From: an uncultured Psychroserpens sp.
Lineage (GTDB): Bacteria > Bacteroidota > Bacteroidia > Flavobacteriales > Flavobacteriaceae
DNA: 43,007 bases
Direction: 5' to 3'
NCBI GenBank assembly: GCA_905479815.1
Contig: CAJQOA010000098.1
Span: forward strand, 1-43,007
In this document: positions 1 to 9,419 of the stretch, one piece after another
How the letters are laid out: every line of letters begins with the position of its first letter
How positions within the stretch are numbered: the stretch's first letter is position 1
Program-made: the position numbers and the translations under genes
Notes under the pieces: model-generated
What the model saw: only the letters and a program-made list of their open reading frames with translations
What the model was told of the DNA's origin: nothing
The model's database searches: none

Positions 1-1203
1 TGGGAAGTATCCGGAACTCAGCCATTAGAACCAACTGCAGTAGATTGTTGGGATGATTATCAGTTTAATGATACAACATGTGCTTGGGAAAATCAAGGAA
101 CAGAACCAGTAGAGCCAACAACAGAATGTTGGGAAACGACATCGTTTAATACAGGAACGTGTTTATGGGAAGTATCTGGAACGCAACCATTAGAACCAAC
201 AGCAGTAGATTGTTGGGATGATTATCAATTTAATGATACAACATGTGCTTGGGAAAACCAAGGAACAGAACCAGTAGAACCAACAACAGAATGTTGGGAA
301 ACGACATCATTTAATACGGGAACGTGTTTATGGGAAGTATCCGGAACACAACCATTAGAGCCGACAGCAGTAAACTGTTGGGATAATTACCAGTTTAATG
401 ATACAACATGTGCATGGGAAAACCAAGGTACAGAGCCAGTTGAGCCAACAGGATTAGAATGTTGGGAAACGACATCATTTAATACAGGAACATGTTTATG
501 GGAAGTGTCTGGAACACAGCCATTAGAACCAACAGCGGTAGATTGTTGGGATGATTATCAATTTAATAATACAACGTGTGCTTGGGAAAACCAAGGAACA
601 GAACCAGTAGAACCCATAACAGAATGTTGGGAAACAACATCGTTTAATACAGGAACATGTTTATGGGAAGTATCAGGAACACAACCATTAGAACCAACAG
701 CAGTAGATTGTTGGGATGATTATCAATTTAATAATACAACATGTGCTTGGGAAAACCTAGGAACACAACCAGTAGAACCAACAGGATTAGAGTGTTGGGA
801 AACAACATCGTTTAATACTGGAACATGTTTGTGGGAAGTGTCTGGAACACAACCGTTAGAACCAACAGGTTTAGAATGTTGGGAAACGACATCATTTAAT
901 ACAGGAACGTGTTTATGGGAGGTATCTGGAACACAACCGTTAGAACCAACAGCAGTAGATTGTTGGGATGATTATCAATTTAATAATACAACGTGTACTT
1001 GGGAAAATCAAGGAACACAACCAGTAGAACCAACAGGATTAGAATGTTGGGAAACGACATCGTTTAATACAGGAACGTGTTTATGGGAAGTGTCTGGAAC
1101 ACAGCCATTAGAACCAACAGCGGTAGATTGTTGGGATGATTATCAATTTAATGATACAACATGTGCATGGGAGAATCAAGGAACAGCTCCAATAGTACCA
1201 ACT
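1..1203 (+). repeat. Alternating A/B tandem repeats, about 81-84 bp each (165-168 bp double unit)
   Basis: Unit A reads (T/GL)ECWETTSFNTGTCLWEVSGTQPLEPT and unit B AVDCWDDYQFNDTTCAWENQGTEPVEPT; each has two cysteines and two tryptophans. The A-unit tgggaagt landmark occurs at 1, 166, 331, 499, 664, 832, 916 and 1084. The period is therefore 165 bp, or 168 bp where GL replaces T, with one 84-bp step (832 to 916) where two A units follow each other without a B. Nucleotide identity between units is very high, so length change by recombination or slippage is likely. The array continues off the left edge. Confidence 0.95.
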
Positions 1204-3477
1204 AGTCTAAATGCAATATCTATATCAGATACTGCAGCAACAATTACTTGGAACGATTTAGCACCATTTGAATATGATTTAAGATATCGTGAAGTTGGAA
1301 GTCCAACTTGGATTGATATTCTAGATATTGCTGTAAATTCTCAGTCATTAACTGGTCTTACACCATTTACACAATATGAGGTTGAGGTTCGAAGTAAATG
1401 TTCAGCTACTGGAGTTTCAAGTTATTCAACAACTTTAACTTTTGTAACGATAGAAGCGAATAGTGATTATTGTAATTCTGCAAGTACTGATTCTTCTGAA
1501 GAATATATTAGTCGTGTTCAGTTAGCAGATATAGATAACACATCTGATTCTCAAAACTATTCTGATTTCACAGCTATTTCAACAGTATTGAGAAAAGGAA
1601 TAGCTCATACAATTACAATAACACCAACATGGACAGGTACTAATTATCCAGAAGCCTACTCTGTGTGGATTGATTATAATAAAGATGGAGATTTTGAAGA
1701 TGCCGATGAGCAAGTTGTTACTGTAGCTCCTAGTACTACTTCACCAGCAAGTGGTAGTTTTACTATACCAGCAAGTGCTTTAGATACAAAAACAAGAATG
1801 AGAGTATCTATGAAATGGAATGATATACCAGATCCATGTGAAACTTTTCAATATGGAGAGGTTGAAGATTATACGGTTATTATAGTGGGTTCTGGTGATT
1901 TAATCTATACGAGTAGTGCTTGGACTCCTTATGCACCATCACCTATAACAACTACAGATAATGCATTTGTTTTAGATGGAACGTATACTGTTACAGATGA
2001 TATTGAAATCAATAACATGAGTGTTTGTGTTGGAGCAGGAATCGTAGTTGAGAAAGCAAAAGCAATGAGGGTTAACGGAATTTTAAAGACAGCAGATAAT
2101 GTTGTATTGGAATCAGATTCTGATGAGTATTCAAGTCTGTTTGTTGAAAACTTTGTAGTAGGAACTGCTCAATATAAAAGACATGTCAATGCGGTAGCAA
2201 GTGTTGGAGGTAGTGATTTAATTGCACCACCAGTATATGGAGAATCGTTTATTGACTTTAGAGCAGCGAATCCAAATATTTTAAGTAACACAGCAAATAC
2301 ATTATTCCTGTTTGGACCATTTGATAAGGCAATAGATACTTATTTGTTATACACGAATACAGAGACTGCACCATTGCAAGCAGGTATAGGTTATAGAGCT
2401 GCATCTTCAGATGCAAGTACGTTTACCTTTACAGGTGATGTTAAAATAGGCGATATTAGTGTGGCAGTGGTTAATGATGGACCAACAAATCCAGAATGGA
2501 ACTTAGTTGGTAATCCTTATCCAGCATATCTTAGTTTGTCAGAATTCTTAGCAGCTAATAATCCTCAATTTGCGACGTTGACTTCTGGAATCTATGGTTA
2601 TGATGGTTTTGCCTCAGATGGATGGACGATTTGGAATCAAGCGTATTCAGATGCAAATCCTAATGCGTTAATTACACCAGGTCAAGGATTCTTAATAGCA
2701 TCAGCTACAAATAACGGTCAGGTTGAATTTACTGCGTCAATGAGACGTACAGGTAATGCTGATGATTTTATCGTAGGAAGGCAAGCTAGCCCAATCTCGC
2801 ATTTAAAATTAAAGTTAGATAATACATCAAATTCGTATCATACTGATTTCTATTTCACGGAAAATGCATCTCTAGGAGAAGATCCAAATTATGATTCTGG
2901 ATTGTTTGGTGATGCACCAACATTTGCCATGTACTCTCATTTAGTAGAAGAGAATGTTGGTACAAACTATGGTGTACAATCTATAGGTTCGACTAATTTA
3001 TCTGATGTGACGATACCTTTAGGTGTTAATATTTCCGAAGGACAACAAGCAACCATTAGTATTTCCGAAACGACACTTCCTGAAAATGTTGAGGTCTATT
3101 TAGAAGATAATTTAACTAATACATTTACGTTATTAAACACTTCAGATTATGTGTTTACAGCAAATACAGATCTTACAGGAACAGGACGTTTCTTTTTAAG
3201 TTTTGCTGAAGAAACGTTGAGTACAAGTTCAAGTAACTTAAATGATTTAAGTATATACACGACGACGCAGCCCGAAGCTTTATTTGTGAAAGGTCAACTA
3301 TTTGAAGATACGCAACTATCAATCTTTGATCTTCAAGGAAGATTAATTAAATCTATGGTTTTAAGTGCTAGTGAGACAAGTCATCGTATTGATGTGTCAT
3401 CATTTAATACAGGTGTTTATATGGTGTCTTTAAAAAATAGACTTCAAGAAAAAACTGAAAAAGTTGTAATTAAGTAA
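1..3477 (+). CDS. T9SS-exported repeat adhesin with Cys/Trp repeats, FN3, GEVED and sorting tail (5' partial)
   Basis: The reading frame is open from base 1. The GTG at 505 used in the ORF track lies inside a repeat and is not a start, so the gene begins upstream of the window; 1158 residues are visible. In order: about 14.5 alternating Cys/Trp repeats (residues 1-401), an FN3 domain (about 402-483), a GEVED domain (about 489-630, YC...EYISRV to FQYGEVEDYTV), a long beta-rich region of no recognised family, and a T9SS type A sorting domain (about 1080-1158, IFDLQGRLIKS...GVYMVSLKN). Proteins of this type are carried across the outer membrane by the gliding-associated type IX system and attached to the surface or released; adhesion is inferred from the repeats. 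The C-terminal two thirds is paralogous to the next two genes. A strong hairpin terminator follows. Confidence 0.9.
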   Translation, partial: WEVSGTQPLEPTAVDCWDDYQFNDTTCAWENQGTEPVEPTTECWETTSFNTGTCLWEVSGTQPLEPTAVDCWDDYQFNDTTCAWENQGTEPVEPTTECWETTSFNTGTCLWEVSGTQPLEPTAVNCWDNYQFNDTTCAWENQGTEPVEPTGLECWETTSFNTGTCLWEVSGTQPLEPTAVDCWDDYQFNNTTCAWENQGTEPVEPITECWETTSFNTGTCLWEVSGTQPLEPTAVDCWDDYQFNNTTCAWENLGTQPVEPTGLECWETTSFNTGTCLWEVSGTQPLEPTGLECWETTSFNTGTCLWEVSGTQPLEPTAVDCWDDYQFNNTTCTWENQGTQPVEPTGLECWETTSFNTGTCLWEVSGTQPLEPTAVDCWDDYQFNDTTCAWENQGTAPIVPTSLNAISISDTAATITWNDLAPFEYDLRYREVGSPTWIDILDIAVNSQSLTGLTPFTQYEVEVRSKCSATGVSSYSTTLTFVTIEANSDYCNSASTDSSEEYISRVQLADIDNTSDSQNYSDFTAISTVLRKGIAHTITITPTWTGTNYPEAYSVWIDYNKDGDFEDADEQVVTVAPSTTSPASGSFTIPASALDTKTRMRVSMKWNDIPDPCETFQYGEVEDYTVIIVGSGDLIYTSSAWTPYAPSPITTTDNAFVLDGTYTVTDDIEINNMSVCVGAGIVVEKAKAMRVNGILKTADNVVLESDSDEYSSLFVENFVVGTAQYKRHVNAVASVGGSDLIAPPVYGESFIDFRAANPNILSNTANTLFLFGPFDKAIDTYLLYTNTETAPLQAGIGYRAASSDASTFTFTGDVKIGDISVAVVNDGPTNPEWNLVGNPYPAYLSLSEFLAANNPQFATLTSGIYGYDGFASDGWTIWNQAYSDANPNALITPGQGFLIASATNNGQVEFTASMRRTGNADDFIVGRQASPISHLKLKLDNTSNSYHTDFYFTENASLGEDPNYDSGLFGDAPTFAMYSHLVEENVGTNYGVQSIGSTNLSDVTIPLGVNISEGQQATISISETTLPENVEVYLEDNLTNTFTLLNTSDYVFTANTDLTGTGRFFLSFAEETLSTSSSNLNDLSIYTTTQPEALFVKGQLFEDTQLSIFDLQGRLIKSMVLSASETSHRIDVSSFNTGVYMVSLKNRLQEKTEKVVIK

Positions 3478-3515
3478 TAGCATAAATATGCTATAAAAAA
3501 TAGAATTGATTAGAG

Positions 3516-3552
3516 AATAAGTCCAAATTTTATATTTGGACTTATTTTTTGT
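3516..3552 (+). terminator. Rho-independent terminator
   Basis: A perfect 12-bp inverted repeat, AATAAGTCCAAA / TTTGGACTTATT, with a 7-nt loop is followed by a T-run. It lies 39 nt after the stop of the first T9SS gene and separates it from the second. Confidence 0.85.
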
Positions 3553-3725
3553 TTATGATTCTTTATTGATCTGTAATTGTGACTATTACATGTGATAAGA
3601 GTCTAAAAATATAATTAATAGATATGAATTAATGCAAATGCACTGGTAGAAATAGGGAATTTCCTTTTATATCATAAAATTCAATATATTACGCAGGCTT
3701 TAATAGTATATCTCATACCTAATTT

Positions 3726-6700
3726 ATGAAACTAAATTATCTGTATTTAATTTTAGCAATGTTCTTTGCGAGTCAAATGAATGCTCAAACTCCAGGTGTT
3801 TCTATTTTCTATGAACAGTTCACAGGAGATACAAGAGAATATATCGAATACATTCCAGGGAATTTACCAATTATTATCTCAGCACCTCATGGAGGCGTGA
3901 AGCAATCTGGGAGTACTGTTGGTGGAACTTTCTATCCAGATAATGACAATACTTTGCCTGATAGAAATTGTGGTGGTACTAATGAACGAGATGATAATAC
4001 AGATATTTTAATTAGAGAAATTCAAGCAGAAATATTTGCACTTACAGGATGTTATGCACATGTTATTATAAATAATTTACACAGATCAAAATTAGATCCA
4101 AATCGAGAACAAACAGAAGCAACATGTGGAGATTCTGATGCCTTAGATCATTGGAATGGATGGCACAACTTTATTGATCAAGCAAGTACATCAGTAGAAA
4201 CAAATTGGGGAAAAGGGTTGTATATAGATTTACATGGCCAAAGTCATACGGTTCCAAGAATTGAGATAGGTTATAATATTACTGCAGGTGAATTAAATAC
4301 AGGAAATTTAAACAGTACAACTAATATTGATAGATCAACTATTAAAAATTTGGTTTCTAATAATTTGAATAGTCATACACATGAAGAGTTAATTAGAGGA
4401 GATAATAGTTTGGGTCAATTATTTCAAGAACAACCAGCTGTATTTTATAATGCCAATGTAAACCCACAATGTGGTGTTACTTCTGGTTATAGAGCTATTC
4501 CAAGTAATTCTAATTATGGTAGTAATACTTGTGATGATACTAGACCGTTTTCTAATGATTATTTCAACGGAGATTTTTATAACAACAGAAGACACGGTTC
4601 TGGAAATGGAAGTGGTACTGGTGCTGGTTCTAATGATGGAGGCGGAAACGTAGATGGCATCATGACTGAAGTCAATAGGCGTGTTCGAGATTTAGGAACA
4701 TATAATGGAAACGTCTATGATAGTAACCCTCAAACTTTAGTGCCTTTTGCTAAAGAGTATGCCGCAGTGGTTTTAGATTATATCGATATCCATTATAATG
4801 ATTTTGCAGCATTTACATATTCTTCAAATTCTTATGATGTTATTGATTCCGATCCATCACCTACAATTACAGGTCTCGCTGGAGGCACATTCTCAAGTAC
4901 AGCAGGTTTAGTCTTAAACGCTAGTACTGGCGTTATTGATTTATCAGCATCTTTACCTGGGAACTATGTTGTAACCTATACTGTTGGTTCTTGTGGCTAT
5001 TATAATGACACATTTAACATTTTAATTACAGGTCCTGATACAGTTGCCCCTTCAGCTCCAACTAATTTAGCAGCAAATAATATTGGATATACAACGGTCG
5101 ATTTAAGTTGGACAGCTTCAACAGATAATTTTGGAGTTACAGGTTATGATATATATCAAGATGGTGTTTTTTTAATAAATGTTGTTGGGACGTCACATCA
5201 AGTTACAGGCTTATCAGATTCTACTAATTATAGTTTTTACGTTATAGCTAGAGATGCTGCCAATAATAGTTCTGCGCAAAGCAATTCTGTTAGCATTACT
5301 ACATTAACTCCAGTACCATGTTCAGGAAGTTCTATAAGCACTTTTCCTTATTCCGAAAGTTTTGAAAACACTTTTGGTTTATGGACAAACGATACTGATG
5401 ATGACTTTGATTGGACTAATAAGCAAGAAGAAGGCGATGGGAATTCTACACCTTCTGGAAGTACTGGTCCATCATTAGCCTCAGATGGGAATTACTTTCT
5501 TTTTATTGAAGCATCTAATCCAAATTTCCCTAGTAAAGTAGCAAGACTAATTAGTCCATGTTTAGATTTTACAGGAAGAGAGAATGCAGTCTTAACATTT
5601 GATTATCATATGTTTGGTGGTTTTATTGGAGTATTAACTGTTGATGTTAGTATAGATAATGGTGCAACATATACAACTTTAACAGATTACACCTTAACAG
5701 GAGCTCAACAAACGGGTCATACAGATGCGTGGAAAACTCAAAATGTAGATTTATCCTTATATGATGGGCAATCCATAAAATTAAGATTTAGTGCAACAAC
5801 GAGTTCAGATGGAACAACAGGATGGCAAGGTGACATTTCATTAGATAATTTTGGAATAACATCAGATGCTGGAGGTTCAGCAGCTCCAGTTGCAGCATGT
5901 CAAAACATCAATGTACAACTAGATGCTTCAGGTAACGCAACCATAGTTGCTACAGATGTAGATGGTGGTTCAACAGATGATGTTGCCATTACTAACTACG
6001 CTATAGATATAGATACATTCAATTGTTCTAATATAGGAACACCTGTTGATGTGACATTAACGGTCACAGATGCAGACAGTCAAACAGATACTTGTGTTGC
6101 TACAATAACAGTTTTAGATCAAATTGATCCAGATTTTGTTAATGTGCCTACAAGTTTTACAGTGACCTGCGGAAACAATCAACCTACATGGACAGATCCT
6201 ACAGTTACAGATAATTGTGCAACGGGATTATCACCAACGAGAACAGATGGAACAAACCTCAATAGTGGTGATGTTTTTCCTATAGGGATGACAACCATTA
6301 GCTATTCTGTTAATGATGGAAATGGAAATACAACGACCACATCATTTATAATAGATGTAGTTCTTGATACAGAAAACCCAAACGCCATATGTCAAAATAT
6401 AGCTGTACAATTAGATGGTACTGGAAATGCGACGATTACTGCGTCTCAAATAAATAATGGATCCTCAGATAATTGTAGTGTAGCTTCTATAGTGGCATCT
6501 CAAACGACATTTACTTGTGCAAACGAAGGCGTTAATAATGTAACATTAACGGTTACAGATTCTAGCGGAAATGTTGATACGTGCACTGCAGTAGTAACTA
6601 TTACACTTCAGGATGTACCAGCTACGACAGAATGTTGGGAAACAGCTACATATAATAACACAACTTGTGTTTGGGAACTTAGTGGGACGCAACCTACAGA

Positions 6701-9257
6701 GCCAACTGCTACGAATTGTTGGGATGATTTCCAATTTAATGATACAACTTGTACATGGGAAAATCAAGGAACACAACCTGTTGAACCTACAGCAACGAAT
6801 TGTTGGGATGATTATCAGTTTGACAACGATGATATGTCGCCTACCTACTGTATATGGATAAATCAAGGGACACAACCAACTGAACCTACAGCAACGAATT
6901 GCTGGGATGACTTCCAATTTAATAATACAACATGTGCATGGGAAAACCAAGGTTCTGTGCCTATGGCTCCAACAGGATTGACTGCAGTTTCCATTACAAC
7001 AACAGGAGCTACTATAAATTGGGATGCGACACCTCCTTTAGATTATGATATAAGATACCGTCAACTTGGAAGTCCAGTTTGGATTGATATTCTTGACATA
7101 ACAAGTAATACACAAGCTTTAACAGGGTTGACAGGGTTGACACAATATGAAGTAGAGGTTAGAAGTAAATGTTCAGTTACAGCAACATCAAACTATTCTA
7201 CAGCTATTACGTTTACAACCTTAGACGACACTTCTAATTATTGTGATTCTGCTAGTACTGATGTAAGCGATGAATATATTAGTCGCGTAGAATTAAATAC
7301 AATTGATAATACTTCTACAGATCAATTTTATTCAGATTTCACAGGTATTTCAACGGTCCTTAGAAAAGGGACTCAATATACAATTTCTGTTACTCCAACT
7401 TGGACGGGTACGGTTTTCAACGAAGCCTATTCAGTATGGATTGATTATAATAATAATGGAGATTTTGAAGATGCAGGAGAGCAAGTCTTTATACAAGCAC
7501 CTACTCAAACGACACCAGTTAGTGGAAGTTTTACTATTCCTACTAATATTTCAGAAACAAAAACTAGAATGCGAGTCGCTATGAAATGGAATGATATACC
7601 AGATCCTTGTGAAACTTTTCAATATGGAGAGGTTGAAGATTACACTATAATTCTTGTAGGTTCTGGTGATTTGATTTATAGAAGTAGTGCTTGGACGCCT
7701 AATGCACCTTCTCCTACTACAAATACAGATAACGCCTTTGTTATAGATGGTACATATACTGTGACAGATGATATTCAAATAAATAACATGACCGTTTGTG
7801 ATGGAGCAGGTATCGTTATTGAAAAATCAAAATCATTAACAGTAAATGGAGAATTAAGAACCAGTGATAATGTTGTTTTAGAGTCAGATTCTAATGAATA
7901 TGCGAGTTTAATAGTTAATAATTTAATAGAAGGAATAGCGCAATATAAACGACATGTAAATAATACAGCAAGTGTAGGAGGTAATGATTTGATCGCACCA
8001 CCTGTTTATGGAGAATCATTCATGGATTTTAGAATGGGTAACCCTAATATTTTAAGCAATACCGCTAATACGTTATTCTTATTTGGACCTTTTGATAAAG
8101 CTACAGATACGTATTTGCTTTATACAGATACTGAAATCGCACCACTTAATTCTGGAGTAGGTTATAGAGCAGCGTCTACAGATGCAAGCACATTTACATT
8201 TACTGGTCGAGTGAAAATGGGAGAAATTAATACTCCTGTTGTTATTTCTGGGCCTACAAATGCCGAATGGAATTTAATAGGAAATCCGTATCCTTCGTAT
8301 ATTAAACTGTCAGACTTTTTAAGCGCAAACAACTCCAAGTTTGATAGCGAACGTTCTGGAATTTATGGTTATGATGGTAATACAGCAAATGGTTGGATGA
8401 TTTTGAATCAAGCGTATTCACTTGCAAATCCTAATGCTAAAATAACACCAGGTCAAGGCTTTTTAATTGCTTCAGGAGCTAGTCAAACACAGATTGATTT
8501 TACACCAGCAATGCGATCTATAGGTAATGATGATGATTTTATCGTCGGAAGACAATCGAATGATGTCCAAATTTCGCATTTAAAACTAAAGTTAGATAAC
8601 GCATCAAATTTTTATCATACCGATTTCTATTTTACAGAAAATGCGTCGTTAGGTTTAGATCCTAATTATGATTCTGGATTATTTGGAACAGCTCCTTCTC
8701 TTGCGATATATTCACATTTAGTTGAAGAGAATCAAGGCAGAAATTATGGTGTGCAATCTATAGGGTCTACCAATTTATCTGATGTGACGATACCTTTGGG
8801 TATTCACCTTTCCGAAGGACAACAAGCTACTATCAGTATTTTAGAAACAACACTTCCTGAAAATGTTGAGGTCTATTTAGAAGATAATTTAACCAATACA
8901 TTTACATTATTAAACACATCAGATTATGTCTTTACTGCCAACACAGATCTTATAGGAACAGGGCGTTTCTTTTTAAGTTTTGCAGAAAGTGCGTTGAGTA
9001 CAAATGTTAATGAATCTAATAGTATTGAGATTTTTACGACTACACAACCCAAAGCAATTTATGTAAAAGGGCAACTCTTTGAAGACACAGCATTGACTAT
9101 GTATGACATTCAAGGACGATTGGTAAAAACAGTAATTTTAGATGATTCTCAAACTGTAAATATAATAGATGTAGCGTCAATCTCAAGTGGTGTGTACATT
9201 GTAACTGTTAAAAATAATAATCAAGAAAAAACTCAAAAAGTTATCATAGGAGACTAA
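3726..9257 (+). CDS. Secreted multidomain T9SS protein with N-formylglutamate amidohydrolase-like N-terminus
   Basis: 1843 residues with signal peptide MKLNYLYLILAMFFASQMNAQ (1-21). An N-formylglutamate amidohydrolase (FGase, PF05013-like) domain follows, with SAPHGG (H55), a Asp-rich turn (D89-D93), NNLHRSKLDPNR (119-127), YIDLHGQSH (D168, H170) and a late MTEVNRRVR segment. These match the zinc-binding and substrate-binding pattern of that family, which hydrolyses N-acyl-glutamate-type amide bonds. Next come FN3 (about 440-528), a MAM-like jelly roll (about 532-715), three HYR-like domains (about 718-960), four Cys/Trp repeats (967-1083), FN3 (about 1084-1168), GEVED (about 1172-1311), the shared beta-rich region and a T9SS type A sorting tail (about 1763-1843). 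The substrate is unknown; a cell-wall or peptide amide in the environment is an inference. The ATG at 3726 is chosen because it begins a canonical signal peptide. Confidence 0.88.
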   Translation: MKLNYLYLILAMFFASQMNAQTPGVSIFYEQFTGDTREYIEYIPGNLPIIISAPHGGVKQSGSTVGGTFYPDNDNTLPDRNCGGTNERDDNTDILIREIQAEIFALTGCYAHVIINNLHRSKLDPNREQTEATCGDSDALDHWNGWHNFIDQASTSVETNWGKGLYIDLHGQSHTVPRIEIGYNITAGELNTGNLNSTTNIDRSTIKNLVSNNLNSHTHEELIRGDNSLGQLFQEQPAVFYNANVNPQCGVTSGYRAIPSNSNYGSNTCDDTRPFSNDYFNGDFYNNRRHGSGNGSGTGAGSNDGGGNVDGIMTEVNRRVRDLGTYNGNVYDSNPQTLVPFAKEYAAVVLDYIDIHYNDFAAFTYSSNSYDVIDSDPSPTITGLAGGTFSSTAGLVLNASTGVIDLSASLPGNYVVTYTVGSCGYYNDTFNILITGPDTVAPSAPTNLAANNIGYTTVDLSWTASTDNFGVTGYDIYQDGVFLINVVGTSHQVTGLSDSTNYSFYVIARDAANNSSAQSNSVSITTLTPVPCSGSSISTFPYSESFENTFGLWTNDTDDDFDWTNKQEEGDGNSTPSGSTGPSLASDGNYFLFIEASNPNFPSKVARLISPCLDFTGRENAVLTFDYHMFGGFIGVLTVDVSIDNGATYTTLTDYTLTGAQQTGHTDAWKTQNVDLSLYDGQSIKLRFSATTSSDGTTGWQGDISLDNFGITSDAGGSAAPVAACQNINVQLDASGNATIVATDVDGGSTDDVAITNYAIDIDTFNCSNIGTPVDVTLTVTDADSQTDTCVATITVLDQIDPDFVNVPTSFTVTCGNNQPTWTDPTVTDNCATGLSPTRTDGTNLNSGDVFPIGMTTISYSVNDGNGNTTTTSFIIDVVLDTENPNAICQNIAVQLDGTGNATITASQINNGSSDNCSVASIVASQTTFTCANEGVNNVTLTVTDSSGNVDTCTAVVTITLQDVPATTECWETATYNNTTCVWELSGTQPTEPTATNCWDDFQFNDTTCTWENQGTQPVEPTATNCWDDYQFDNDDMSPTYCIWINQGTQPTEPTATNCWDDFQFNNTTCAWENQGSVPMAPTGLTAVSITTTGATINWDATPPLDYDIRYRQLGSPVWIDILDITSNTQALTGLTGLTQYEVEVRSKCSVTATSNYSTAITFTTLDDTSNYCDSASTDVSDEYISRVELNTIDNTSTDQFYSDFTGISTVLRKGTQYTISVTPTWTGTVFNEAYSVWIDYNNNGDFEDAGEQVFIQAPTQTTPVSGSFTIPTNISETKTRMRVAMKWNDIPDPCETFQYGEVEDYTIILVGSGDLIYRSSAWTPNAPSPTTNTDNAFVIDGTYTVTDDIQINNMTVCDGAGIVIEKSKSLTVNGELRTSDNVVLESDSNEYASLIVNNLIEGIAQYKRHVNNTASVGGNDLIAPPVYGESFMDFRMGNPNILSNTANTLFLFGPFDKATDTYLLYTDTEIAPLNSGVGYRAASTDASTFTFTGRVKMGEINTPVVISGPTNAEWNLIGNPYPSYIKLSDFLSANNSKFDSERSGIYGYDGNTANGWMILNQAYSLANPNAKITPGQGFLIASGASQTQIDFTPAMRSIGNDDDFIVGRQSNDVQISHLKLKLDNASNFYHTDFYFTENASLGLDPNYDSGLFGTAPSLAIYSHLVEENQGRNYGVQSIGSTNLSDVTIPLGIHLSEGQQATISILETTLPENVEVYLEDNLTNTFTLLNTSDYVFTANTDLIGTGRFFLSFAESALSTNVNESNSIEIFTTTQPKAIYVKGQLFEDTALTMYDIQGRLVKTVILDDSQTVNIIDVASISSGVYIVTVKNNNQEKTQKVIIGD
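6624..6974 (+). repeat. Four Cys/Trp repeats inside the FGase-like T9SS protein
   Basis: These units are TTECWETATYNNTTCVWELSG.., ATNCWDDFQFNDTTCTWENQG.., ATNCWDDYQFDNDDMSPTYCIWINQG.. and ATNCWDDFQFNNTTCAWENQG... They are the same repeat family as bases 1-1203 but more diverged, with one A-like and three B-like units. The third unit has an insertion (DNDDMSP) between its two cysteines. Confidence 0.9.
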
Positions 9258-9419
9258 TCAACAGCTATTTGTAGGTGTAATCTTACTCATTTTTACCGAT
9301 AATCAAATACATAATGGTATAGTCTTTAAGTTTTACAAAAAGGTCTTAATTTAATTGTTTCTATAAAATTTAGAATGACTAATAATACAAGTTGTTTTAA
9401 ATCAAATCCCCTTATAGCA

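Noticed and set aside
505-507. GTG at 505 as start of the first CDS (ORF-track start)
   Set aside because: The same frame is open to base 1 with continuous repeat units, and there is no signal peptide at 505.
1-1203. Possible CRISPR or satellite array because of regular 165-bp repeats
   Set aside because: The repeats are contiguous coding units in one open frame with no unique spacers; they encode the Cys/Trp protein repeat.
6546-6950. 134-aa - strand ORF opposite the second T9SS gene
   Set aside because: It is the antisense shadow of the Cys/Trp repeats (Cys-rich because of TGT/ACA codons) and has no independent support.
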